Of a DNA stretch of 64,000 bases, positions 35,720 through 45,072 are shown piece by piece; position 1 is the stretch's first letter, and each line of letters starts with the position of its first letter. The translations under genes and the position numbers were made by a program. The stretch comes from Pseudomonadota bacterium (GTDB lineage: Bacteria > Pseudomonadota > Alphaproteobacteria > Rhodobacterales > Rhodobacteraceae). The DNA is taken from contig CAUJIP010000046.1 of NCBI GenBank assembly GCA_963205235.1, forward strand, positions 1-64,000. Reading direction: 5' to 3'. The notes below the pieces were generated by a model that saw nothing but the letters and a program-made list of their open reading frames with translations, ran no database searches and was not told the DNA's origin.

Positions 35720-36964
35720 TCATTCCCGTCGGCGACGGCGATGGGCGGGGGGAAGCTTCAGCATCTCGCGGTACTTGGCGACAGTGCGGCGTGCCAGCGG
35801 TGTGCCCCCATCCGCCAGACGCGCCGCCAGCGCTTCGTCCGACAGGGGCGCGCGCGGGTCCTCGGCGGCGATCAACCGCGCCAGCCGCTCGCGCAGCGCC
35901 GCCGCCGAAAGCCCGCCTTCGCGCGGGGCTTGCGTGAACAGCGCCCGCAGCCACCATGTCCCGCGCGGGGTGTCGACCGAAGCCCCGGCGATGACCCGGC
36001 TGACCGTGCTTTCATTCAAGCCAAGCGCTTCGGCCACCTCGGCCATCGTCATCGGTTGCAGCGCCGCCGCCCCAAGCTCCAGCGCCTCGGACTGGCGGGT
36101 CAGAACCTCTTGCGCGACAGAAAGCAGGGTAGAGTTGCGGCCCTCGATCATCTTGACCATGGACCGCGCCGCGGAAAAACCCTTGCCCCGCCCCGGTGCC
36201 ACAGAAACCGCAGGCAGGGCCGAGCGGTTCAGCGCGATGGTCCAGCCATTCGCGGATTTTTCGGCAATCAGATCGGGTTCCCGGATCGGTGCCGCCAGCA
36301 CTTCGAACCGTGCGCCCGGCTTTGGATCATAGCTGCGCAGCCGCCCAAGAATGGTCCGCACCTCGGCAGCACTTGCGCCAATCTCACGGGAAAGCCGGTC
36401 GATGTCGCCCCGCGCCAACAACTCCAGCCGGTCAAGCACGCCTTCCATCACCCAGCAGAATTCTTCGGCATCCCGCGCCTGCAACCGCAGGCATTCCGCC
36501 AGATTGCGGGCAAACAGGCCCGAAGGCTCGGCGCGTTCCTGCAACCGTATCAGCATGGCTTCGGTCGCAGCCAGATTTGCCCCGGCCTCGCGCGCGATGT
36601 CCTGCAGGGGGCGGCCCAGCCAGCCCGTCGGCTCCAGCGCGCCAATCAATGCCTCGACGATCCGGGCCTCCTTGGCGTCAAGGTCCATCGCCGCAACCAT
36701 GTCCAAAAGATGTGCCACAAGACTTTGTGCGGCGGCCACCGGTTCGGACCGGTCACCCGCGTCGGCAAAAGCCGCCTTCCAACGCGGCAGCCAGTCCTGC
36801 ACCGGCGGTCGTGTCAGAACAAGCTGAGGGTTCTCGGCTGCCATCTCCTCCAGTTGCTTGGTCAGGCTTTCGGCATCGGCGCGCAGAATCCCGATCGAGG
36901 TCAAAAGCCCCGTCGTCAGCGCCATCCGCTGCGTCTGCTGTACCGTGACCCGGCTTCGCGCCAT
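35720..36964 (-). CDS. rpoN: RNA polymerase sigma-54 factor
   Basis: 414 residues from MARSRVTVQQTQRMALT (36964). The ORF-track extension is a read-in. Region I (QTQRMALTTGLLTSIGIL...AENPQL) is present but divergent: typical RpoN has a Gln-rich MTPQLQQAI segment here. The core-binding region follows, then the HTH (MTMAEVAEALGLNESTVSRVIAG) and the RpoN box ARRTVAKYRE near residue 400, which reads the -24 element. Several rpoN copies with separate regulons are known in Rhodobacter. This copy has neither flagellar nor nif genes beside it, so its regulon is unclear. Confidence 0.93.
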   Translation of the reverse strand: MARSRVTVQQTQRMALTTGLLTSIGILRADAESLTKQLEEMAAENPQLVLTRPPVQDWLPRWKAAFADAGDRSEPVAAAQSLVAHLLDMVAAMDLDAKEARIVEALIGALEPTGWLGRPLQDIAREAGANLAATEAMLIRLQERAEPSGLFARNLAECLRLQARDAEEFCWVMEGVLDRLELLARGDIDRLSREIGASAAEVRTILGRLRSYDPKPGARFEVLAAPIREPDLIAEKSANGWTIALNRSALPAVSVAPGRGKGFSAARSMVKMIEGRNSTLLSVAQEVLTRQSEALELGAAALQPMTMAEVAEALGLNESTVSRVIAGASVDTPRGTWWLRALFTQAPREGGLSAAALRERLARLIAAEDPRAPLSDEALAARLADGGTPLARRTVAKYREMLKLPPAHRRRRRE

Positions 36965-37070
36965 CCGACCCTGTTCCCCTGGCTTTCCCGGGAATGGTTT
37001 CCACGAAGCATCCGCTTGCGCAAGTCTTGGTCGACACACCCGACATCAGCCCAAGGCCACACTGGGCAGG

Positions 37071-38738
37071 TCAGGCAAAGACCCCCTCGCAATACCACCG
37101 GTCGGCTACCGCCCCGCCTTGGCCATAGAACAGCCAAAGCCGCATGCCCCCCTCTGCCTCGACCCGCCAGTAATCCCGCATCCCGCCGCGCCAGTCGGGG
37201 TCCTCGAACCACCACTCCGGCTGCAACCGTTCCGGCCCTGCGGCCATCCGCACCGCGAACTCACGCCGCCGCCAGCGGAACCGGGCGGGGATTTCGGGGG
37301 TTTCGGGGGCCTCGACCGGCTCGGGGCGGAACATGATCAGCGGGCGGGGGCCGGGTGGCGCGGGCCAGGGGCCGTCATGCGGCTGGCTCCAGGCCGCCAT
37401 CACCACCTGCGCCGCCTTGGCCGGCACATGGCTTTCCGCCGGATGCAACCGCAAGACCGCCTCGGTTCCCAGCCGCGCGCCCAGCCGCCCGATCAGATCG
37501 TCAACCGCCTGCGACGAGACCGGCTTTGCGCGCCCCATCGCCCGTTCCGTCACCTCGATCTGCCCGCGATGCTGCAGCGCGCTGACCGCTTCGGTGGCCA
37601 TTGCCTCCAGCCGCAGACAGTCGATGCCGAAGCCCGCGTCGATCTGGTCCAGCTTCAGATGCAGCAGCGGACGGATCCGGTCCGGACTGTCTGCCGCCCG
37701 CGCAAGGCCCACCTCGACCGCCGCCACTCCGCCATCGGCGCGGAACGCCTGCAACGCCACCCGCCGCACCCCCCGCCCCTTGGCGCGCAGCTTGTCGCAA
37801 AAGGGCGGCAAGAGCCGGTCCAGCGCCGCCTCGACGTCCGAGCGCAGCCCGATCGGGTCGGGCAAGGTCAGCCGCACCGCGAAATGCATCGGCGGACGCG
37901 CGGGGCTGACCGGTTCCGGCTCCATCCCCAGCGCCTGATCCAGCCGCTTCAGCACATCCGCGCCAAAGCGTCGGGCCAGCGCCGCCCGCGGCAATCCCAT
38001 GATTTCGCCCACCCGGCGCAGACCCAGCCGCATCAGCCGTTCGACCACATCCGGGGCCAGCCGCAGCGCCGCCAGCGGCAGGTCTGACAGCGCCTCATAG
38101 GGCCGCCCCGACGGGGCGATCACCGCCGCCTCGGCCCCGCGCATGGGCACCGGACGCGGTGTCGCTCCACCCCGCTCCCAGCCCCGGCGCTTGGCCGCCC
38201 GCGACCGCGTCGCCCGCGCCTCCTGGTCAATCGCATCGCCCGACCGCACCGGCGCCACCCCAGTCCTGGCATAGCGCGCCAGGGCCCAGGCCGCCCCCGG
38301 CGTATCGGCAATCGCCGCGCGCAGGGTCAGCCCCAACCCTTCGCAATCCTCCGCCACCCGCGCCAGCACCGCCTCTTCCCCGCCGAAAAGATGCGCCGAT
38401 CCGCTCAGGTCGATCATCAGCCCAGCCGGAGGTTCCTCGGCGACCCAGGGCGAAAACCGGCCCGCCCAGCGCCGCAATGTCATCAGAAACTGCGCCTCGC
38501 CCGGCGGATCGGCGGCAACGGTCAGAAGCCCCGGACAGATCGCCGTGGCGTCCCGCAAGGGCTGGCCCAGCGCCAGACCCAGACCCTCGGCCTCGAGCGA
38601 CAGCGACACCAGCACCTGCGCGCCGTTCCTGTCCCCCACCACCGCCAAAGGCGCAGGCAAGGCATCGCCGCGCCGCCGCTGCACCCGTTCAGCCGCCAAC
38701 CGTGGAAACCAGATCGAAAGGATGCGCTTTCCCGCCAT
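37071..38738 (-). CDS. imuB: ImuB-like Y-family DNA polymerase homologue
   Basis: 555 residues. It is a Y-family polymerase fold: palm LMIDLSGSAHLFGGEEAVL near residue 105, helix-hairpin-helix near 215-260, little-finger domain about 265-370. The N-terminus ILSIWFPRLAAERVQ lacks the metal-binding DxD of active Y polymerases, as expected for ImuB. In the imuA-imuB-dnaE2 mutasome ImuB bridges the clamp and DnaE2. Neither imuA nor dnaE2 is next to it: the upstream neighbour is divergent cytochrome c' and rpoN follows. A GTTC-N7-GTTC LexA box lies 25 bp before the start, so SOS induction is likely. Confidence 0.85.
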   Translation of the reverse strand: MAGKRILSIWFPRLAAERVQRRRGDALPAPLAVVGDRNGAQVLVSLSLEAEGLGLALGQPLRDATAICPGLLTVAADPPGEAQFLMTLRRWAGRFSPWVAEEPPAGLMIDLSGSAHLFGGEEAVLARVAEDCEGLGLTLRAAIADTPGAAWALARYARTGVAPVRSGDAIDQEARATRSRAAKRRGWERGGATPRPVPMRGAEAAVIAPSGRPYEALSDLPLAALRLAPDVVERLMRLGLRRVGEIMGLPRAALARRFGADVLKRLDQALGMEPEPVSPARPPMHFAVRLTLPDPIGLRSDVEAALDRLLPPFCDKLRAKGRGVRRVALQAFRADGGVAAVEVGLARAADSPDRIRPLLHLKLDQIDAGFGIDCLRLEAMATEAVSALQHRGQIEVTERAMGRAKPVSSQAVDDLIGRLGARLGTEAVLRLHPAESHVPAKAAQVVMAAWSQPHDGPWPAPPGPRPLIMFRPEPVEAPETPEIPARFRWRRREFAVRMAAGPERLQPEWWFEDPDWRGGMRDYWRVEAEGGMRLWLFYGQGGAVADRWYCEGVFA

Positions 38739-38753
38739 GCTTTCCGGCCATGC

Positions 38754-38777
38754 GTTCCAAATGTTCCTCTTATGTTC
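38754..38777 (-). promoter_or_regulatory. LexA (SOS) box upstream of imuB
   Basis: The plus strand carries GTTC-N5-GTTC-N7-GTTC. The last two repeats (38763-38777) are exactly the GTTC-N7-GTTC direct repeat bound by alphaproteobacterial LexA. The extra GTTC five bases away may be a half-site. It lies 25 bp before the imuB start. Confidence 0.8.
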
Positions 38778-38915
38778 ACGTCATGCCATCCCCGCCCCAC
38801 CCTGTCGAGTCCCTCATCACAGCAGATGACATCTGCGTGAGAGCACAACTCCAAGGCTACCGCGACCGAATGTCGCGCCTATAGTGGCCAAAGCCAAACC
38901 TCAGGGAGCCAAACA

Positions 38916-39362
38916 ATGAAATTCGCCAAAGCCTTGCTGATCAGTGCCGTCCTCGCCTCCGGGGTCGCTTATGCCGAAGAGATGGAGCCGACCGACCCCG
39001 CCGCCATCGCCCGCGAGGAACTGATGGGTACCATCGGCAAGAACATCGGCATCGTCGGCGACATGGCCGGAGGCAAGACCGCCTATGACGCCGCCGCCGC
39101 CGAAGCAGCCAAGGCAGCACTGGTCGAAGCTACGGCCAAGATCGAAGCAACCTTCATGGATCAGGGCGCTGCAGACCCGGCTTCCGCCGCAAAACCCGAA
39201 ATCTGGGCAAACTGGGATGACTTCCTGGTCAAGGCCAAAGCCGCCAGCGACGCCGCAGGCGCGCTTGACGTCTCCTCTGCCGAAGCTATCGGCGCGGGCA
39301 TGGGTGCCCTTGGCGGGGCCTGCAAGGACTGCCACACCACCTACCGCATGGCCAAGGAATAA
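38916..39362 (+). CDS. Cytochrome c' (periplasmic haem protein)
   Basis: 148 residues with a Sec signal peptide MKFAKALLISAVLASGVAYA. The rest is a predicted four-helix bundle, and the haem-attachment motif CKDCH sits near the C-terminus followed by TTYR, the standard CxxCHxxYR arrangement of cytochrome c'. Family members bind NO or CO and protect against nitrosative stress or shuttle electrons. An ATG with GGGAG upstream and an intrinsic terminator after it make this a monocistronic gene. It is divergent from SOS-boxed imuB. Confidence 0.9.
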   Translation: MKFAKALLISAVLASGVAYAEEMEPTDPAAIAREELMGTIGKNIGIVGDMAGGKTAYDAAAAEAAKAALVEATAKIEATFMDQGAADPASAAKPEIWANWDDFLVKAKAASDAAGALDVSSAEAIGAGMGALGGACKDCHTTYRMAKE

Positions 39363-39391
39363 GCCTCGGGCCTAAAGTCCGGCCTTCCTAT

Positions 39392-39424
39392 GGGCGTCTC
39401 CGTGACTTCACGGAGGCGCCCTTT
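39392..39424 (+). terminator. Intrinsic terminator after cytochrome c'
   Basis: A 13-bp stem, GGGCGTCTCCGTG with CACGGAGGCGCCC (one G-U), ACTT loop, followed by TTTT. It lies 29 bp after the stop. Confidence 0.9.
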
Positions 39425-39429
39425 TCGTT

Positions 39430-39717
39430 TCAGCCGCACCAGACCCGCGCGATCCGATCATCCCGCCCCAACTCGATGTTCAGCCGCCCCGGCGCATAGT
39501 CCATCGTCACCGGCATGCCAAAGCCGATCACCCGCACCGGCTGGCTGAAACGCATGCCCTGCAGCACGGATTCGGGCTGTCCCACCAGCCCCTGCAAAGC
39601 GCCCGCCCCGCAACTGTCTGCGCCCCCCGTATCCCCTCCCCCTGGCGGGGGAACCGGGACAACACAGGCAGAAACCGCAAGGGGCAGCAGGAAAACGGCG
39701 AAAAGCGAAACTTTCAT
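39430..39717 (-). CDS. Small lipoprotein with I78-type protease-inhibitor domain
   Basis: 95 residues from [18 protein letters not shown] (39717). The lipobox VSAC predicts lipid attachment. A Pro/Gly linker precedes a domain with the I78 inhibitor pattern: [36 protein letters not shown], and the C-terminal RVWCG. Known I78 proteins inhibit serine proteases or are conserved periplasmic proteins of unknown role. The two domain cysteines could form a disulfide. It is divergent from frmA. Confidence 0.82.
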   Translation of the reverse strand: MKVSLFAVFLLPLAVSACVVPVPPPGGGDTGGADSCGAGALQGLVGQPESVLQGMRFSQPVRVIGFGMPVTMDYAPGRLNIELGRDDRIARVWCG

Positions 39718-39787
39718 GGTCGAATCCCCGATTGATTTCCAACCCAGTTTCGCACAGCTTGCCGCCATACCAAGGGAGGATTTCCAA

Positions 39788-40923
<1,136 letters not shown>

Positions 40924-40924
<1 letters not shown>

Positions 40925-41331
40925 TGCTCCGGCAGGCGCTTGCCCTGATCGCAGGCGCCTGCTGTCTTGCCTCTCCTGCCTTGGCGCAGGCCGTCCCGAA
41001 AATCTTCCCGCTGGGAGAGATCGAATACGGCCTGACCATCATCCCGTTTGACGGCCCCGACATCCTTGCAGTCGAACGCTTCGAAGTCTCGGGCCTTCCC
41101 GCCCTGAAGGTGGAACTCGACCCCCGGCTTGACGCGCTGATTGCCCAAGCCACCCGGCAGCAGTCCAGCTGGACGATCAAGCTTAACCTCTGCGGTCGCC
41201 AGATGATCGACGCCCGCATTCAGGAACCCCTGATCGCCGCCGTCTTCCTTGTCACCTTCCCCACGCCCGCCGAAGCCGACGCCGTCGCCGAAAGCTTCCG
41301 TTCCCCGCCCTGCGCGCTGACCCTGTCCTGA
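40924..41331 (+). CDS. Secreted protein of unknown function downstream of frmA
   Basis: 135 residues, sharing one base with the frmA stop (TGATG). Signal peptide MLRQALALIAGACCLASPALAQA. The mature part is about 115 residues with two cysteines (NLCGRQM, SPPCALTL) that could form a disulfide, and a C-terminal segment VFLVTFPTPAEADAVAESFRSPPC. I recognise no domain. Tight coupling to the formaldehyde dehydrogenase is clear, but its relevance is unknown. Confidence 0.75.
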
Positions 41332-41410
41332 TCGCAGGGCCCTGCCATCCAGGGCCAAGGGGCTGGACGCCCCCCGCCCTTCCTGCGACTGTCGCGGGAT
41401 GGAGGTCCCA

Positions 41411-42142
41411 ATGCCCGCAGACACCCGTTCCCAGCGCCTTGCCGTCCTGATCGACGCCGACAACATCCCCGCCCGCCATATCGAGGCCGTGCTGGACGAA
41501 ATCGCCGAACATGGCGAACCCTCGGTCCGACGGGTCTATGGCGACTGGTCAAGCCAAGCCCTTGGCCAGTGGAAGGAAAAAGCCCGCAGCCTTGGCCTTG
41601 TGATGCACCAGCAGTCGGCCAACACCAAAGGCAAGAACGCCAGCGACATCGGCCTTGTCATCGACGCGATGGACATCCTGCATGCAGGCAAGGTCGATGG
41701 CTTTGTCCTTGTGTCCTCGGACAGTGATTTCACCCGACTGGCAAGTCGCATCCGCGAAGACGGGCTGCAGGTCATCGGGGTCGGCGAAAAGAAGACACCC
41801 GAAAGCCTGCGCAATGTCTGCAACCGTTTTCTCTTCCTTGAAAACCTGACCGCCGCCCCGGAACCCGTGGCCGACGCCGCAACCCCGGCCCGGCCCGCCA
41901 AGGTTGAAAAAGACCCGCCCTCCAAGGCGATCCCGCTGATCCTTGCCGCGATGAAGAAGATCGGCATCGAGGAGGACACCTATTCCCTTGGCCAGCTTGG
42001 CCAGTTCCTGACCCAGCTTTACCCCGATTTCGACAGCCGCAGCTATGGCAGCGCGAAACTCTCCGATCTTCTGAAACGCACCGGCCGGTTTGACGTGCAA
42101 AAGGGCGAAGGCAACCACCTGATGGTGCGCGACAAGGCGTAA
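41411..42142 (+). CDS. NYN-domain (LabA/DUF88) putative RNase with LOTUS/OST-HTH domain
   Basis: 243 residues from MPADTRSQRLAVL (41411; GGAGG six bases upstream). The N-terminal NYN domain (about 10-145) has the PIN-like acidic residues in VLIDADNIP, NASDIGLVIDAMDIL and VLVSSDSDF, so metal-dependent RNA cleavage is expected. A Pro/Ala linker leads to a C-terminal winged-helix LOTUS-type domain (about 170-243, IPLILAAMKKIG...FDVQKGEGNHLMV), which binds RNA. This domain pair is widespread in bacteria but its targets are unknown. Confidence 0.85.
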   Translation: MPADTRSQRLAVLIDADNIPARHIEAVLDEIAEHGEPSVRRVYGDWSSQALGQWKEKARSLGLVMHQQSANTKGKNASDIGLVIDAMDILHAGKVDGFVLVSSDSDFTRLASRIREDGLQVIGVGEKKTPESLRNVCNRFLFLENLTAAPEPVADAATPARPAKVEKDPPSKAIPLILAAMKKIGIEEDTYSLGQLGQFLTQLYPDFDSRSYGSAKLSDLLKRTGRFDVQKGEGNHLMVRDKA

Positions 42143-42146
42143 CCAA

Positions 42147-42179
42147 AGGTCCGCTCTTCCCTCCCTTGCGGGCGGACCT
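42147..42179. repeat. Inverted repeat after the NYN gene
   Basis: AGGTCCGC and GCGGACCT form a perfect 8-bp stem over a 17-nt loop just after the NYN stop. No T-tract follows; it is possibly a weak terminator. Confidence 0.4.
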
Positions 42180-42181
42180 CG

Positions 42182-42256
42182 CTTGCGCAGCGGTAAGTCC
42201 CGTCAGGGGTGCTAACTTGCGCAGCGAAAAGCCCCGTCAGGGGCGATGAGCGGCCC
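42182..42256 (-). terminator. Tandem terminator-like repeat, copies D and E, behind the RidA gene
   Basis: Two 30-bp units (42182-42211 and 42216-42245) match at 26 positions with a 34-bp period. On the minus strand copy E reads GGGCCGCTCATCGCC, then hairpin GCCCC-TGAC-GGGGC, then TTTTCGCTGCGC. This is a good intrinsic terminator directly after the RidA-family stop. Copy D keeps the CCCC-TGAC-GGGA core only. Confidence 0.7.
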
Positions 42257-42738
42257 TACTCCACCTCGACCGTCACCCAGGTCTCGAAACAGACCCCGTT
42301 CGCCAGCGCCATCACCCCGATCGTCGCCCGCCCACCAAGGCCACGCTCGGGTCCGAAGACTTCGACGAAGAGGTCGGACAACCCGCTTGAGACCTTGTGC
42401 ACCTCCTCGAATTCCGGCGTGCAGACGACGAAGTTCAGGCTGCGGACAATCCCCTTGACCCGGTCCAGCGACCCCACCGCCTGCCGGATGCCGCCCAGCA
42501 CGTTCAACCCGGTGCGTCGGGCAGCCTGATAGCCTTCTTCGACTGTCACATCCTTGCCAAGCCGCCCCTTGTGGGTGATCTCCACCCCGCGTTGCGCCAC
42601 ATGGCCCGAAAGGAACAACAAGCTGCCCACCCGGTGATAGGGCTTCATCGTGCCGTATTCGGCCCCGTAATAGCCGTCGCGGTCAAAGTCGGGGATATCA
42701 AAGCCCATCTCAATGGCCAGCTTTTCAGGGGATGTCAT
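42256..42738 (-). CDS. RidA/YjgF-family protein
   Basis: 160 residues from MTSPEKLAIEMGF (42738; AAGGAGC upstream). The RidA fold is evident: LLFLSGHVAQRG, VEEGYQAARRTGLNVLGGIRQAVGSLDRVKGIVR and the C-terminal GRATIGVMAL...TWVTVEVE. The Arg in GGRATIG matches the catalytic Arg of RidA, which deaminates reactive 2-aminoacrylate and related imines. It is longer than archetypal RidA (about 128) owing to an N-terminal extension, so it may be another Rid subgroup with a different substrate. Confidence 0.85.
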   Translation of the reverse strand: MTSPEKLAIEMGFDIPDFDRDGYYGAEYGTMKPYHRVGSLLFLSGHVAQRGVEITHKGRLGKDVTVEEGYQAARRTGLNVLGGIRQAVGSLDRVKGIVRSLNFVVCTPEFEEVHKVSSGLSDLFVEVFGPERGLGGRATIGVMALANGVCFETWVTVEVE

Positions 42739-43002
42739 CGCGCGCTCCTTTTTCCCCGATCCTGCCCCGGCAGGGCGATTCGCCGCCATGGTTAATTGCT
42801 TGTGCCGCCCCAAGGGGGGCAAGACTAAAGGAAGACAAAAGCAAGACGAAAGGAAGACGCCTATCTACCGCCGATCCCCGCCGATTAACCCAGCGTTCGC
42901 AAAGGCTTGCCGGGTTTCAGCAGCAATGAACGCCCGCTCTCTCGAAATCCGCATTCACCATTTCGCAACCTTCCCCTAGCCTGCCGGGGAATGGAGCATG
43001 CA

Positions 43003-44034
43003 ATGACAGAAATTTCCCTTGGCCTCGACACGTTCGGTGATGTCTCGCTTGGCCCCGATGGCAAGCCGCAGGCGATGGACCGGACCCTGCGCGAAGTGCT
43101 GGACCAGGCGACTCTGGCCGACGAAATCGGCATTGATTTCATCGGTTTGGGCGAACACCACCGCCCCGATTTCGCGATTTCCGCGCCCGAAATCGTGCTG
43201 GCCGCCATCGCTGGTCGCACCTACCGGATCAAGCTTGGCACTGCCGTCACCGTGCTTTCGACCGACGATCCGGTCCGCGTGTTCCAGCGCTTTTCCACTC
43301 TGAACGCGCTTTCCAACGGTCGGGCCGAACCGATCCTTGGGCGCGGGTCCTTTACCGAAAGTTACCCGCTTTTCGGCCACGATCTGCAAGACTATGACCG
43401 GCTTTTCGAGGAACGCCTTGATATCTTTGCCAAACTTGTCCGCGACCCTAAGGTGACATGGTCCGGTGAAACCCGCAGCCCGTTGAAAAACCAACAGGTT
43501 TTCCCGCCCTTGGGCCAGCCGATGACGGTCTGGGTCGGTGTGGGCGGCAGCCCGGAAAGCGTGGTTCGCGTCGTGCGGCAGGACCTGCAACTGATGCTGG
43601 CGATCATCGGCGGCGACGCCATGCGCTTTGCGCCCTATGTCGACCTTTACCACCGCGCCTGCGCGCAAATGGAAAAACCTGTTCGCGACATCGGGGTTCA
43701 TTCTCCCGGCTTCGTCGCGGAAACGGATGAGAAGGCACAGGAAATTCTTTGGCCGCACTACGCCGACATGTTTGGCCGCATTGGCCGCGAACGGGGCTGG
43801 CCTCCGGTCACCAAAGACCGCTACCTGTCCGAAGTCCACCACGGCGCGCTCTACGTCGGCTCGCCCGAGACGGTTGCCCGCAAGATTGCCAAGACAATCC
43901 AAGGGCTTGGCATCCAGCGCTTTGACATGAAATACTCGACCGGCCCGGTGCCGCACACAGCGCTGATGGAGTGTATCCGCCTTTACGGCGAAAAGGTCAT
44001 CCCGATGGTCAAGGACATTCTGGCCAAAGGCTAA
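43003..44034 (+). CDS. LLM-class (luciferase-like) flavin-dependent oxidoreductase
   Basis: 343 residues from MTEISLGLDTFGDVSLG (43003). It has a bacterial-luciferase-like TIM barrel: FIGLGEHHRPDFAISAPEIVLAAIAGRT near residue 45, LGTAVTVLSTDDPVRVFQRFSTLNALSNGR near 80, GRGSFTESYPLFG near 110 and VGSPETVARKIAK near 285. Members use reduced flavin to oxidise or reduce various substrates; none can be assigned here. It is divergent from the RidA gene across 264 bp that should hold both promoters, in which I see only short AAGGAAGAC-type direct repeats. Confidence 0.88.
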   Translation: MTEISLGLDTFGDVSLGPDGKPQAMDRTLREVLDQATLADEIGIDFIGLGEHHRPDFAISAPEIVLAAIAGRTYRIKLGTAVTVLSTDDPVRVFQRFSTLNALSNGRAEPILGRGSFTESYPLFGHDLQDYDRLFEERLDIFAKLVRDPKVTWSGETRSPLKNQQVFPPLGQPMTVWVGVGGSPESVVRVVRQDLQLMLAIIGGDAMRFAPYVDLYHRACAQMEKPVRDIGVHSPGFVAETDEKAQEILWPHYADMFGRIGRERGWPPVTKDRYLSEVHHGALYVGSPETVARKIAKTIQGLGIQRFDMKYSTGPVPHTALMECIRLYGEKVIPMVKDILAKG

Positions 44035-44070
44035 GACAAGGAAGGGTTGGCAACACGGCTCACCCCGCCC

Positions 44071-44970
44071 TCAAGCCCCCAGATGTTGCGTACCCCGCTT
44101 GGCGGCAAGCAACATCTGGTGTTGTCTCTCGCGAAACCGGGCCCGATCCTCGGCCGAATATTCCTGCGCACAGGCCGGGCAGCAGACGCCCTCTTCGTAA
44201 ACCGGGTCCGCCTGATCTTCCGGCGTGACCGGCCGCCGACAGGCCCCGCAACTGTCATAGCCACCGGGCACCAGCCCATGCCCGACCGACACCCGGTCAT
44301 CGAAAACAAAGCACTGCCCCTGCCACAGACTTTCGGTTTCGGGCACGTCTTCAAGGTATTTCAGGATGCCACCCTTCAGGTGGTAAACCTCATTAAGCCC
44401 TTGGCCCAAAAGGTAATTCGTCGACTTCTCACACCGGATACCCCCGGTGCAGAACATGGCAATCCGCTTGCCTGCAAACTCATCCCGATGGCTTTGCCAC
44501 CAATCAGGAAACTCGCCAAAGGCCCGCGTTCCCGGATCAACCGCACCCTGAAAGGTTCCGATGGCAACCTCGTAATCGTTGCGGGTGTCTATCACCACGG
44601 TCTCCGGATCCGAGATCAGCGCGTTCCAATCCGCAGGTGCCACATAATTCCCGACCCGCGCCAAAGGATCAACGTCGGGCAGGCCCATCGTGACAATCTC
44701 GCGCTTCAGCTTTACCTTCATCCGCCCGAAAGGCATTGAATCCGCAGGGCTTTCCTTCCACTCCAGCCCTTCGCACCCCGGCAGCGCCCGGATGGCGGCA
44801 AGGGCGGCATCAATGCCTTCGCGGCTTCCCGCGATGGTCCCGTTGATCCCCTCGGCGGCCAGCAGAAGCGAGCCCTTTACCCCATGCGCAAGGCAGGTCT
44901 CCAGAAGCGCGGGCTTCAAGGCTGCGGGGTCGGGGAAGCGGGTGAATTGATACAGGGCGGCGACGATCAT
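44071..44970 (-). CDS. trhO: tRNA uridine-34 hydroxylase (rhodanese-domain TrhO/YceA)
   Basis: 299 residues from [14 protein letters not shown] (44970; AGGGGGG upstream). An N-terminal acylphosphatase-like UPF0176 domain ([17 protein letters not shown] near residue 35) precedes a rhodanese domain with the active-site loop [12 protein letters not shown] near 180. A Cys4 cluster ([17 protein letters not shown]) follows near 245-275. TrhO performs oxygen-dependent hydroxylation of U34 in tRNA. A long hairpin lies within its last codons. Confidence 0.92.
   Translation of the reverse strand: MIVAALYQFTRFPDPAALKPALLETCLAHGVKGSLLLAAEGINGTIAGSREGIDAALAAIRALPGCEGLEWKESPADSMPFGRMKVKLKREIVTMGLPDVDPLARVGNYVAPADWNALISDPETVVIDTRNDYEVAIGTFQGAVDPGTRAFGEFPDWWQSHRDEFAGKRIAMFCTGGIRCEKSTNYLLGQGLNEVYHLKGGILKYLEDVPETESLWQGQCFVFDDRVSVGHGLVPGGYDSCGACRRPVTPEDQADPVYEEGVCCPACAQEYSAEDRARFRERQHQMLLAAKRGTQHLGA
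44079..44119 (-). terminator. Long inverted repeat within the trhO 3' end
   Basis: CCAGATGTTGC and GCAACATCTGG are perfect 11-bp arms around 19 bases that contain an inner CCGC/GCGG pairing. It encodes the trhO C-terminus and faces the convergent flavin oxidoreductase, 45 bp from that stop. It may end one or both transcripts, although no U-run follows. Confidence 0.45.
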
Positions 44971-45072
44971 GATCGCCCCCCTTACCGCCGAAGCACGGTA
45001 TTTTTCAAGCGCTTGCTTGACGCACCCCTCTGCCACACCTTACCCAAGTGGAAAGACTTGCAAGAGGCCGCC

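Noticed and set aside
42182-42245. CRISPR-like repeats
   Set aside because: Only two imperfect units with a 4-bp gap and no spacer or cas genes; they match the terminator-like repeat family.
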